64,000 nucleotides of DNA from Cyrtodaria siliqua (GCA_037043455.1 JAWPHD010005114.1:62001-126000); one strand, 5' to 3'. Positions 1 through 11,150 are shown, numbered from the stretch's first letter. Translations and numbers: made by a program. The notes: a model not told the origin generated them from the letters alone.

Positions 1-3000
1 TCGGGATGTGTTTAAGGTAAACAATCTTTTCGGGATGTGTTTAAGGTAAACAATATTGTCGGGATGTGTTTAAGGTAAACAATCTTATCGGAATGTGTTT
101 AAGGTAAACAATCTTGTCGGGATGTGTTTAAGCTAAACAACCGTATCCGGATGTGTTTTAAGATAAACAATCTTATCGGAATGTGTTTAAGGTAAACAAT
201 CTTGTCGGGATGTGTTTAAGGTAAACAACCGTATCGGGATGTGTTTAAGGTAAACAATCTTGTCGGAATGGGTTTAAGGTAAACAATCTTGTCGGAATGT
301 GTTAAAGGTAAACAATCTTGTCGGGATGTGTTTAAGGTAAACAATCTTATCGGGATGTGTTTAAGGTAAACAATCTTGTCGGAATGTGTTTAAGGTAAAC
401 AATCTTGTCGGAATGTGTTTAAGGTAAACAATCTTGTCGGAATGTGTGTAAGGTAAACAACCTTGTCGGGATGTGTTTAAGGTAAACAACCGTATCGGAA
501 TGTGTTTAAGGTAAAAAATCTTGTCGGAATGTGTGTAAGGTAAACAACCTTGTCGGGATGTGTTTAAGGTAAACAACCGTATCGGAATGTGTTTAAGGTA
601 AACAATCTTGTCGGAATGTCTTTAAGGTAAACAACCGTATCGGGATGTGTTTAAGGTAAACAACCGTATCCGGATGTGTTTTAAGGTAAACAATCTTATC
701 GGAATTTGTTCAAGGTAAACAATCTTGTCGGGATGTGTTTAAGGTAAACAACCGTATTGGGATGTGTTTAAGGTAAACAATCTTGTCGGGATGTGTTTAA
801 GGTAAACAATATTGTCGGAATGTGTTAAAGGTAAATAATCTTGTCGGGATGTGTTTAAGGTAAACAACCGTATCGGAATGTGTTTAAGGTAAACAATCTT
901 GTCGGAATGTGTTTAAGGTAAACAACCTTATCGGGATATGTTTAAGGTAAACAATCTTGTCGGAATGTGTTTAAGGTAAACAACCGTATCGGGATGTGTT
1001 TAAGGTAAACAATCTTGTCGGGATGTGTTTAAGGTAAACAATCTTGTCGGGATGTGTTTAATGTAAACAATCTTGTCGGAATGTGTTTAAGGTAAACAAT
1101 CGTATCCGAATATTTTTTAAGGTAAACAATCATATCCGGATGTTTTTTAAGGTAAACAACCGTATCGGGATGTGTTTAAGGTAAACAATCTTGTCGGAAT
1201 GTGTTTAAGGTAAACAACCGTATCGGGATGTGTTGAAGGTAAACAATCTTGTCGGGATGTGTTTAAGGTAAACAATCTTGTCCGAATGTTTTTTAAGGTA
1301 AACAATCGTACCCGAATGTTTTTTAAGGTAAACAATCGTATCCGGATGTTTTTTAAGGTAAACAACCGTATCGGAATGTGTTTGAGGTAAAATTCTTGTC
1401 GGAATGTTTTTTAAGGTAAACAACCGTATCCGGATGTGTTTAAGGTAAACAATCTTGTCGGAATGTTTTTTAAGGTAAACAATCGTATCCGGATGTTTTT
1501 TAAGGTAAACAATCGTATCGGAATGTTTTTTAAGGTAAACAATCGTATCCGGATGTTTTTTAAGGTTAACAATCGTATCCGAATGTTTTTTAAGGTAAAC
1601 AATCGTATCCGGATGTGTTTTAAGGTAAACAATCTTGTCGGGATGTGTTTAAGGTAAACAATCTTGTCGGGATGTGTTTTAGGTAAACAATCTTGTCGGG
1701 ATGTGTTTTAGGTAAACAATCTTATCGGAATGTGTTTAAGGTAAACAATCGTATCCGGATGTGTTTTAAGGTAAACAATCGTATCCGGATGTGTTTTAAG
1801 GTAAACAATCTTATCGGAATGTGTTTAAGGTAAACAATCTTGTCGGGATGTGTTTAAGGTAAACAACCGTTTCGGGATGTGTTTAAGGTAAACAATCGTG
1901 TCGGGATGTGTTTTAGGTAAACAATCGTATCCGGATGTGTTTAAGGTAAACAATCTTGTCGGGATGTGTTTTAAGGTAAACAATCGTATCCGGATGTGTT
2001 TAAGGTAAACAATCTTGTCTGAATGTGTTTAAGGTAAACAATCTTGTCGGAATGTGTTTAAGGTAAACAATCTTGTCGGGATGTGTTTAAGGTAAACAAT
2101 CTTGTCGGAATATGTTTAAGGTAAACAACCGTATCGGAATGTGTTTAAGGTAAACAATCTTGTCGGAATGTGTTCAGTGTAAACAACCGTATCGGGATGT
2201 GTTTAAGGTAAACAATCTTGTCGGAATGTGTTTAAGGTAAACAACCGTATCGGGATGTGTTTAAATTAAACAATCTTGTCGGAATGTGTTTAAGGTAAAC
2301 AATCTTGTCGGGATGTGTTTAAGGTAAACAATCTTGTCGGAATGTGTTTAAGGTAAACAATTGTATCCGGATGTGTTTTAAGGTAAACAATCGTATCCGG
2401 ATGTGTTTTAAGGTAAACAATCTTTTCGGAATGTGTTTAAGGTAAACAATCGTACCCGGATGTGTTTTAAGGTAAACAATCGTATCCGGATGTGTTTTAA
2501 GGTAAACAACCGTATCCGGATGTGTTTAAGGCAAACAATGTTGTCGGAATGTGTTTAAGGTAAACAATCTTATCGGAATGTGTTTAAGGTAAACAATCTT
2601 GTCGGAATGTGTTTAAGGTAAACAATCTTGTCGGAATGTGTTTAAGGTAAACAACCGTATCGGAATGTGTTTAAGATAAACAATCTTGTCGGAATGTGTT
2701 TAAGGTAAACAACCGTATCGGGATGTGTTTAAGGTATACAATCTTGTCGGAATGTGTTTAAGGTAAACAACCGTATCGGGATGTGTTTAAGGTAAACAAT
2801 CTTGTCGGAATGTGTTTAAGGTAAACAACCGTATCGGGATGTGTTTAAGGTAAATAATCTTGTCGGAATGTGTTTAAGGTAAACAACCGTATCTGGATGT
2901 GTTTAAGGTAAACAATCTTGTCGGGATGTGTTTAAGGTAAACAATCTTGTCGGGATGTGTTTAAGGTAAACAATCTTGTCGGTATGTGTTTACGGTAAAC

Positions 3001-5068
3001 AATTGTATCCGAATATTTTTTAAGGTAATCAATCATATCCGGATGTTTTTTAAGGTAAACAACCGTATTGGGATGTGTTTAAGGTAAACAATCTTTTCGG
3101 GATGTGTTTAAGGTAAACAATCTTGTCGGGATGTGTTTAAGGTAAACAATCTTATCGAAATGTGTTTAAGGTAAACAATCTTGTCGGGATGTGTTTAAGG
3201 TAAACAACCGTATCGGGATGTGTTTAAGGTAAACAATCGTGTCGGGATGTGTTTTAGGTAAACAATCGTATCCGGATGTGTTTAAGGTAAACAATCTTGT
3301 CGGGATGTGTTTTAAGGTAAACAATCGTATCCGGATGTGTTTAAGGTAAACAATCTTGTCTGAATGTGTTTAAGGTAAACAATCGTGTCGGAATGTGTTT
3401 AAGGTAAACAATCTTGTCGGGATGTGTTTAAGGTAAACAATCTTGTCGGAATATGTTTAAGGTAAACAACCGTATCGGAATGTGTTTAAGGTAAACAATC
3501 TTGTCGGAATGTGTTCAAGGTAAACAACCGTATCGGGATGTGTTTAAGGTAAACAATCTTGTCGGAATGTGTTTAAGGTAAACAACCGTATCGGGATGTG
3601 TTTAAATTAAACAATCTTGTCGGAATGTGTTTAAGGTAAACAATCTTGTCGGGATGTGTTTAAGGTAAACAATCTTGTCGGAATGTGTTTAAGGTAAACA
3701 ATCGTATCCGAATATTTTTTAAGGTAAACATTCATATCCGGATGTTTTTTAAGGTAAACAACCGTATCGGGATGTGTTTAAGGTAAACAATCTTGTCGGA
3801 ATGTGTTTAAGGTAAACAACCGTATCGGGATGTGTTTAAGGTAAACAATCTTGTCGGGATGTGTTTAAGGTAAACAATCTTGTCGGGATGTGTTTAAGGT
3901 AACCAACCGTATCCGGATGTGTTTTAAGGTAAACAATCTTATCGGAATGTGTTTAAGGTAAACAATCTTGTCGGGATGTGTTTAAGGTAAACAACCGTAT
4001 CGGGATGTGTTAAAGGTAAACAATCTTGTCGGAATGTGTTTAAGGTAAACAATCTTGTCGGAATGTGTTTAAGGTGAACAATCTTGTCGGAATGTGTTTA
4101 AGGTACACAATATTGTCGGAATGTGTTTAAGGTAAACATCTGTATCGGAATGTGTTTAAGGTAAACAATCTTGCCGGAATGTGTTTAAGGTAAACAACCG
4201 TATCGGGATATGTTTAAGGTAAACAACCGTATCCGGATGTGTTTTAAGGTAAACAATCTTATCGGAATGTGTTTAAGGTAAACAATCTTGTCGGGATGTG
4301 TTTAAGGTAAACAACCGTATCGGGATGTGTTTAAGGTAAACAATCTTTTCGGAATGTGTTAAAGGTAAACAATCGTATCCGAATATTTTTTAAGGTAAAC
4401 AATCATATCCGGATGTTTTTTAAGGTAAACAACCGTATCGGGATGTGTTTAAGGTAAACAATATTGTCGGAACGTGTTGAAGGTAAACAACCGTATCGTG
4501 ATGTGTTTAAGGTAAACAATCTTGTCGGGATGTGTTTAAGGTAAACAACCGTATCGGAATGTGTTTAAGGTAAACAATCTTGTCGGGATGTGTTTAAGGT
4601 AAACAACCGTATCGGAATGTGTTTAAGGTAAACAATCTTGTCGGAATGTGTTTAAGGTAAACAATCTTGTCGGGATGTGTTTAAGGTAAACAATCTTGTC
4701 GGAATGTATTTAGGGTAAACAACCGTATCGGGATGTGTTTAAGGTAAACAATCTTGTCGGGATGTGTTTAAGGTAAACAATCTTGTCGGGATGTGTTTTA
4801 GGTAAACAATTTTGTCGGAATGTGTTTAAGGTAAACAATCTTGTCGAGATGTGTTTAAGGTAAACAATCTTGTCGGGATGTGTTTAAGGTAAACAATCTC
4901 GTCGGAATGTGTAAACAATCGTATCCGAATATTTTTTAAGGTAAACAATCATATCCGGATGTTTTTTTAAGTAAACAACCGTATCGGGATGTGTTTAAGG
5001 TAAACAATCTTGTCGGAATGTTTTTTAAAGTAAACAATCTTATCGGGATGTTTTTTAAGGTAAACAAT
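1..5068. repeat. 29/30-bp satellite array (about 170 units)
   Basis: The first 5 kb is an uninterrupted tandem array; it probably continues left of the window. Each unit is 29 bp (a subtype with an extra T is 30 bp) and holds the near-invariant core TGTTTAAGGTAAACAA. The rest of the unit takes a few fixed forms: ATCTTGTCGG, ACCGTATCGG, or ATCGTATCCGG followed by ATGTTTTTTAAGG. Subtypes are ordered, often alternating two by two (for example 2640-2900), so there is a higher-order structure. The array ends at about 5068 in unrelated sequence. Short open frames inside it on both strands arise because the 30-bp subtype keeps frame; I do not regard them as genes. Confidence 0.97.
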
Positions 5069-5084
5069 CGTATCCGGAACATCG

Positions 5085-5290
5085 CCACAATGCACTAAAC
5101 GAACGCTAGTGTGAATGTTAAAAGATACTGATAAGGGAGATCCTTTGGGGGCAACAAACACAAAGAGAAAGAATAAAGTAGCAGACTCGGTCTTATTGCG
5201 TCATATGTTCATGAGAGGTAATGTAAGAAGCAACACCTCTCACGCCGCCTAGCACCAGCTTAAGCAGTATTCTACTTCAAAGCTACATAT
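5085..5290 (+). repeat. Dispersed repeat family B, copy 1
   Basis: This segment, directly after the satellite, resembles sequence at 18553-18660 (same strand) and, reverse-complemented, at 19020-19280 and 41515-41650. Shared words are GAACGCTAGTGTGAATGTTA, GATCCTTTGG and GCAGACTCGGT, and, inverted at 19 kb, the CATGAGAGGTAATGTAA and GCTTAAGCAGTATTCTACTT stretches. No protein-coding potential seen. It is probably a decayed non-autonomous element. Confidence 0.6.
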
Positions 5291-5337
5291 ATTAGGCTCG
5301 TAAATCCCAAAGGACAATTAGAAACACTTCACTGGCC

Positions 5338-5500
5338 AATCGAAGGCGGTAGCCCTATTGTCAACCCTTTTGTGTATGTGATGTCTTATTTGGCCTTTTA
5401 TTCATCTTTAAATTTGTTCTTTGTTTCTGTGTTTTTTATGGTTGATTGTCGTCCTTGAATGATGCTTTTCCTGTTCGATTTATATATCTATATTTAATAC
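5338..5500 (+). repeat. Dispersed repeat family A, partial copy
   Basis: Contains the family A signature GGCGGTAGCCCTATTGTCAA followed by CCCTTTTGTGT and the TTGATTGTCGTCCTTGAATG arm. About ten copies of family A lie in this window in both orientations. This one lacks the GGTTTAAACC and GGTGCACC half, so it is truncated. Confidence 0.7.
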
Positions 5501-5786
5501 TTATATCGCTTTTTGATTCCATGTTTTAACATTTTCAGTGCAGGGTTTCAAAATAAAACAAGAGAGCAGTATATTATATTGGTTTGCATCATAATAACGT
5601 ATTTTTCTTGCATCATTAAGATAGTAGGTTTTTATGTAATTTTAACTCGATTGGTACACCAGCACCGTCACAAATCCAATATCAAACTTAACGTTGTTTG
5701 GTACAAATTCGCGTCACCAAGTGAACCAGATCAGCCTGTGTCACATACTGTTGTACATTTTGTTTGTTAGTCGTGGGAGAGGTATT

Positions 5787-6018
5787 CATTACGTGGTCCT
5801 GCCTTAATACCATTAAGCGATGGGAAAGTTTATATTAGCTGAGTTTTATAACGGCTATTACGACAAAAAAACGCTTTTAAAAACACTTTTTCTGAAAGAA
5901 TATGAAAACTTTCTCAGTCGATATTAAGGTTTTATTTCATACGCCAGCAAACCCCGTTTTCGCTTCTTGGGCTTCGAGTTGGATGGGGTATGACAGTTAA
6001 TACTCGGACCACGTAATG
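5787..6018. mobile_element. MITE-like element, family C, with perfect 13-bp TIRs
   Basis: The element begins CATTACGTGGTCC (5787-5799) and ends with its exact reverse complement (6006-6018). Inside is a second imperfect hairpin built on TACCCCA...GTTTTCGCTTCT...TGGGGTA. Related copies lie at 36513-36791 (same orientation) and 24059-24326 (inverted), both with eroded ends. It is about 232 bp with no ORF, as expected for a non-autonomous DNA transposon. The superfamily is not assigned. Confidence 0.75.
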
Positions 6019-6400
6019 CATGCCATTTACACGTGAACCTCAGTTGCATGTAACGTAATAGGTCACATTTGCACTACTTAGTTAAAAGAAATGTCGCCAA
6101 TGTAACATACTAAATGCTTTTGACAATGATCATGTACTTGCATATCATATTACATTTATTTAATATATTTTCTGAAAGAAATAATAAGTGATTAGGGACA
6201 TTTCGTAAAACAAACTATTTGTGTATAGCAAACAAGTTAACGTTATTAATATGCCAAGTGTAACTTGCCGGAGGAACTTGGTTATTCTACGGTACCATAT
6301 TGCTGTCTTGTCTGCCTGTCTGGACTTAGTCTATGTTATCTCTGATTATGTTGTCTCTTCTGTCCTGTGTTTTTTTTATGTTTATATATCTGTTTCTTCT
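6019..6400. other. Unassigned spacer
   Basis: AT-rich sequence between the family C MITE and the 45-bp minisatellite. I see no gene, hairpin or repeat match here. Confidence 0.5.
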
Positions 6401-7300
6401 GCCTCTTCTGTATCTGACATTGTCTCAGTTAAATCTGTCTTCGCAATCTTTTCTGTATCTGACGCTGTCACTGCCATGTCTGTCTTCGCAATGTCTGTCT
6501 TCGCAATCTCTTCTGTATCTGACGCTGTCACTGCTATGTCTGTCTTCGCAATCTCTCTTGTATCTGACGCTGTCGCTGCTATGTCTGTCTTCGCAATCTA
6601 TTCTGTATCTGACGCTGTCACTGCTATGTCTGTCATCTCAATCTCTACTGTATCTGACGCTGTCACTGCTATGACTGTCTTCGCACTCTCTTCTGTATCT
6701 GACGCTGTCACTGCTATATCCGTCTTCGCAATCTCTTCTATATCTGACGCTGTCACTGCTATGTCTGTCTTCGCAATCTCTCCTGTATCTGACGCTGTCA
6801 CTGCTATGTCTGTCTTCTCAATTTCCCCTGTATCTGACGCTGTCACTGCTTTGTATGTCTTCGCAATCTCTTCTGTATCTGACGCTGTCACTGCTATGTC
6901 TGTTTTCGCAATCTCTTTTGTATCTGAAGCTGTCACTGTTATGTCTGTCTTCGTAATCTCTTCTGTATCTGATGATGTCACTGATATGAATGTCTTCGCA
7001 ATCTCTTCTGTATCTGACGCTGTCACTGCTATGTCTGTCTTCGCAATCTCTTCTGTATCTGACGCTGTCACTGCTATGTCTGTCTTCGCAATCTCTCCTG
7101 TATCTGACGCTGTCACTGCTATGTATGTCTTCGCAATCTCTTCTGTATCTGACGCTGTCACTGCTATGTCTGTCTTCGCAATCTCTTCTGTATCTCTTCT
7201 GTATCTGACGCTGTCACTGCTATGTCTGGCTTCGCAATCTCTTCTGTATCTGACACTGTCACAGCTATGTCTGTATTCTCAATCTCTTCTGTATCGTATC
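6400..7300. repeat. 45-bp minisatellite (about 19 units)
   Basis: A 45-bp unit containing TCTTCGCAATCTCTTCTGTA, CTGACGCTGTCACTGCTATG and short variants is repeated about 19 times. Because 45 is a multiple of three and the unit lacks stops, several frames stay open: on the plus strand a 15-residue repeat around VFAISSVSDAVTAM, on the minus strand TASDTEEIAKTDIAV. The minus-strand reading is hydrophilic and looks more like a repeat protein, but neither frame has a convincing start, flanking coding sequence or splice sites. Unit-to-unit substitutions change amino acids freely. I favour a non-coding minisatellite. Confidence 0.9.
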
Positions 7301-7734
7301 TGACACTGTAAGTATACACATTTCTGTTATCTCTCAATCTCTGACACTGAATCTGCTAGTTATATATATGTTATCTCAGTCTCCTCTGACACTGTCTTTG
7401 TGACAGTTGTCTATCTTATCTCTGCTGTTTCTGTCTTATTTGCAGTATACGATTTTAATGACATACCTGCCAATTCTAAACGGTCTTTTCATTCCATATT
7501 TCCATGTAAGTTATGTCTAATAGATGTGTATCCAACAGACTTTTATGTCCAACATCGTCGAAAGTCTCTTTACTGTAATATTGCGTAATTTAATATAGTA
7601 CTGCGTAATTTAATGTAGTATTGCGTAAATACTACATAATTACGATGTATACCTATACATGTGGTGAAATTAGAACTACCTGACTGAACCAATTGTAACG
7701 ATGTCTATATATACCTTTATATCGAGTATTTATA
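7301..7734. other. Spacer with a small TATTGCGTAAT repeat
   Basis: The degraded end of the 45-bp array (TCTCTGACACTG words) runs to about 7400. At 7578-7640 three TATTGCGTAA/TACTGCGTAA words and a short palindrome around GTATTGCGTAAATAC occur. No gene is recognised. Confidence 0.5.
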
Positions 7735-7896
7735 GGTTATTTAACATGGTTCTGTACAATACGGAGATATATTTGGACGAGTACACAGCTGGAAAAGTCA
7801 TATTGGACGAGCCGTTAGGCGAGTCCAATATGATTTTTTCCAGCTGTGTACGAGTCCAAATATATCCCGTATTGTACAGAACCATGTTAAGTAACC
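7735..7896. mobile_element. Foldback element, about 75-bp arms
   Basis: The sequence from GGTTATTTAACATGGTTCTG is matched in reverse complement by CAGAACCATGTTAAGTAACC at the right end. The arms pair for about 75 bp with only a few single-base indels and mismatches around a very short loop near 7815. Arms contain GTACAATACGG and CACAGCTGGAAAA. Such a near-perfect hairpin is typical of a recently inserted foldback or MITE-type element; it could fold into a long RNA hairpin if transcribed. Confidence 0.85.
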
Positions 7897-8409
7897 TTTT
7901 TATTCTATACCTTTATTTTAACCAATCATTTATAATTCGGATATAACTTTCGTTTGTTTCATGCTTTCAAGCAAGTCGCTATGAACATCGAAAGCACAAT
8001 TGCATGTAGGTCTATGTATTTTATATATTGTGTTCGACATGGCTTACTCTCAAGCTTTATTTGCTTGAAAGAATGCCCATTTCTCCGTTGTCAACAGTGA
8101 TTAAATACTACCGAAGGTCAGTTTCAAACAATGATATATTATGCTAGTTTTTTGTGTTTTTTTTTTGTTATAAAGGAAAATTAAATAAAAATATGTGCAA
8201 TAGATAGGTTTTCATTACTTGACAACAATTTATGGTTAGGTAATGACAGAAGCCTGTCGGTTCTGATTTTTATTCGGACCTTTTCACGCGTTTCGGTCTT
8301 TATCATAGGTTTAACATGGAACCTGTGAAGCGTACAATACGAACAAAATACGGGATATTTTGTACGCGCGTGCGTCCCGATACGGAAATATATTGTACGG
8401 TCACATGAC

Positions 8410-9170
8410 TCGAAAGAGCGTCTACGATTGGATGTATAAATTAGGTATAGAATAAACTGCCATATCACACAGGTATAACGTGTTCAGTGACGGTAACTTG
8501 CTGAGTGCTACAAATTAATAAATGAAAGTGTTAATATAAAAATCGAACAGATTGTTCAGTGATAAATATTAAAAAATGAAAATGGTTAAAAGTAGGAATA
8601 CAAATTCGTAAAGGAAGTGTAGCATTCAAAGAACAAAGTTAACCATACTTAAACCTGTATTTAAATATTTTTGTTTCTTTATTGACAAGTAGATCTATAT
8701 ATTTCTAACATTTAGCCATACCAATTGGGATAAAATCGCAGGTGATGTATAAAGAGTAAATGACATAATTGAAAAGTTATTCAAATCATATCTTAATGGC
8801 ATTTGCTGTAGTTTTCCATGCGCAGCTTTTTTGGGCGACTTCGCTTCTAAAACTATTGGATGGATTTTCCTAAAAATGTACTGGAATGTTGCTTTTGATG
8901 TCTAATTCTATTTTTTGTCTTTTTTTTTTTTTTTAATTTTTTTTTTAATTTTTTATTTTTTTTATTTTTTTTTATTTTTTTTTTATTGTCTTTATTTAAA
9001 TAAAGTTTTAATAATTTTATGCTTATGGTATGTTTGTTTACCTGTACTCGTTTGACATGGCATGGAAGGGACTTGTAGCACTCCACAATCATCAGCATCT
9101 TGTTCAACTTCTGCAAATTAAAAAACCTAAATGCAAATTCTTATTCAATGAACTTAAAACGTACAAACCT
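8410..9170. other. Unassigned AT-rich spacer with a T-rich tract
   Basis: No gene is recognised. An impure T-rich tract (T runs broken by AA or A) lies at about 8918-8985 and gives a spurious lysine-rich frame on the minus strand. The word GTACAATA at 8333 and its complement at 8392-8399 make a weak hairpin just to the left of this stretch. Confidence 0.5.
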
Positions 9171-9176
9171 ACATGA

Positions 9177-9420
9177 AGCGTCAATGGGTTAACAACACTG
9201 CGTTGGAAACTTTAAGCTTCTGGACACTCAATGCTGCGGGTTCAAATCCCACTGGGAGCTTGATTTGTAAGTTATGGATGGCGGGAGATATACAGTACTG
9301 GTTCTACACAGGAAAAAGTTTGTGGTCTGCCTCCACCATAAAAAAAATTGACCGTGATACATAGCCTAAAATGTGCTGGAAAATGATGTTAAACAGTAAA
9401 AACCAAACAAAAACAAACCT
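9177..9420 (+). mobile_element. tRNA-derived SINE, copy 1
   Basis: The B box GGGTTCAAATCCC lies at 9238-9250. After it comes the body shared with the copies at 12.3 and 16.7 kb: GGCGGGAGATATACAGTACT, GGTTCTACACAGGAAAAAG, CTGCCTCCACCA and AATGTGCTGG. It ends in the A/C-rich GTTAAACAGTAAAAACCAAA tail. The A box region is eroded. Pol III-type head and tail fit a mollusc SINE; it is non-coding. Confidence 0.8.
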
Positions 9421-9484
9421 ATATGACCACAGCTAATTGATCATATCAATGAGATCTACCAATATTCATTGATCTTTTAAATAA

Positions 9485-10005
9485 TAATTAAGATGGCATG
9501 GCATCTGTATTATTGAAAGTTCTGAAAAATTTGGAAAACGGTTTAAGAATTATTAAAATCGGATAAACAAACAAGATATGATCATTTGAACGCTGTTCTA
9601 AAACGGATATGGGAGCTGCCATTTTGGGAACTATGATATCATAGTTCTAAATTACCATACATGTATATGGCATATCTGTAAATATCATTTAAAGCAAAAC
9701 ACTGCAAATGAATGCAAAAATCTTTACTGGCCTGATGATACAAAGCATTAGAACACTTTAATATACTTATTTTTCATACCTTTGCTGTGATTTTCCCTCT
9801 ATAAATTAGTTAACATAGTTATAAATATTCCATATATGGTCATTTAGAACTGTGATGTCAAAGTTCTCAAAATGGTGGCCCGTTTCAAAAGAACTTTCAA
9901 ATAATCATAATTGTATCTTCTTTATTATCCGATTTTGATCATTCTTTCACTGTTGACTAAGTTTTTCACAACTCTCCATAATAAAGATTGTTTGGCTGTT
10001 TTACT
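9485..10005. repeat. Long, divergent inverted repeat
   Basis: The left half (about 9485-9660) and the right half (about 9838-10005) are imperfect reverse complements. Paired words include TTTAGAACTATGATATCA with TTTAGAACTGTGATGTCA, CAAAATGGCAG with CAAAATGGTGG, and TTATCCGATTTTAATAATTC with TTATCCGATTTTGATCATTC. Divergence is high, so this is an old foldback or two inverted copies of one element. Confidence 0.65.
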
Positions 10006-10140
10006 ATATTTCCATTAAAGACAAAATAATTCATTATGAAAATACACCAGTGAAAGGGTCAAATAACTTACCACTGTTGCCTTCACTTGGTGAGAATACA
10101 CTACATGTTTAATAAATCGCAGATTTAAAATGTAATAAAT

Positions 10141-10283
10141 AGATTATTTAACTGCTGGGTTCGATTATAGGGAATTCCTTCACTCGATGGTAGGCGTGCA
10201 TATGCTCGTTCGTGAAAATAAACCACATGTCTATCATCTTGTAAAGGATTTCCATATTATTGATGCCAGCAGTTAAATAATCT
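10141..10283. mobile_element. Short TIR element (143 bp)
   Basis: AGATTATTTAACTGCTGG (10141-10158) is repeated as its perfect reverse complement at 10266-10283. Nothing inside is coding. The size and 18-bp perfect TIRs fit a MITE. I could not identify a clear target-site duplication. Confidence 0.7.
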
Positions 10284-10785
10284 CTACATAATATGTTGTG
10301 GCCATGAGATAATATAATATGTTGTGGCTGCTATGTGAGATAGTATGTCGGAATATATACATGATATATATGTACATGTATGTATATGTCTTAATAAACT
10401 AAACTGTATAAGCCGTGTTTTACTAAAACCTCTACACATAATATGAAGCAATCTTGGCCAATACAAACTGGAAGTCGGCCAATATGAAAAAACAAGGCTA
10501 ATTCATATGAAGGAACTCGCCAATACGAGGATTAAGTGACGTCATTCACACTCTTTAAGTGACGTCATCCTCTTTCGCTTTTCACACTATTTTTGAAATT
10601 AAGCTACTATAAACAGATGCAAATCATGTCAAATTAATGTCCTTAAAATTAAATTTTACTGCATTGGACGTGTTTTTATATCGTCCGAGTTATTGGTCCG
10701 AGGACTGTCATATTCGAAGACCAATGACTGAGCCGATATGAAATCATTAGAACTTGCAGCTACAGTAATAAATGTTGCTTTTGAG
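10284..10785. other. Unassigned spacer
   Basis: AT-rich, with a doubled AATATGTTGTGGC word at about 10290-10330 and two AAGTGACGTCAT words at about 10530-10570. The latter match the CRE/ATF core TGACGTCA, but no gene start is visible nearby. Confidence 0.4.
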
Positions 10786-10789
10786 GCTT

Positions 10790-11150
10790 TTTTATGCCCC
10801 CGAAGGGGTAATCGCACTGTCCGTCTGTCAGTCTGTTCGTCCGTCCAATCGTGTCCGGTCAATAACTCTGGCATTCCTGTACGGGTTTTCAAATTACTTG
10901 GCACAATTGCTCACCACAAGTAGACGACGTGTCGCATGCAAAATCCAGGTCCGTGGCTCCAAGGTCAAGGTCACACGTAGAAGTCAAATTGTGTCCGGTC
11001 AATAAATCTGGCATTCATGGACGGATTTTCAAATAACTTGGCACAACTACTAACCACAACAAGACGTGTCGGGCTCAAAATCCAGGTCCATGGCTCCAAG
11101 GTCAATGTCACACTTACATTTGTCACTTACAGTGACATTTCTTGTTTAGT
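10790..11150 (+). repeat. Dispersed repeat with two ~140-bp internal units
   Basis: It starts at TATGCCCCCGAAGGGGTAAT with CCGTCTGTCAGTCTG runs. It then holds two units beginning GTGTCCGGTCAATAA and running through GGTTTTCAAATTACTTGGCA and TCCAAGGTCAAGGTCACAC. This architecture, a CCGTC-rich head plus tandem GGTCAAGGTCA units, is common in bivalve genomes (from general knowledge, not searched). No ORF of note. Confidence 0.7.

Noticed and set aside
361..1657. Open frames of 70-73 codons with MFTLKNIRIRL-type repeats on both strands
   Set aside because: They exist because 30-bp satellite units keep frame; they have no unique flanks, starts or splice sites, and both strands are open.
1..5068. 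CRISPR-like appearance of regular 29-bp repeats
   Set aside because: There are no unique spacers between repeats; the units are contiguous, and the window is clearly eukaryotic.
6221..7303. 360-codon plus-strand frame
   Set aside because: Almost wholly the 45-bp minisatellite, with non-repeat ends that look non-coding and no ATG in good context.
8325..8405. Hairpin around GTACAATA...TATTGTAC
   Set aside because: Only the ends pair well; the inner part does not, so I could not define an element, although words recall the 7735 foldback.
8853..9116. Lysine-rich minus-strand frame
   Set aside because: Produced by the T-rich tract at 8918-8985.
9173..9364. 63-codon frame over a SINE, with similar ones at 12147-12371, 37441-37626 and 62751-62945
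   Set aside because: They overlap tRNA-derived heads and bodies of SINEs; no protein similarity.
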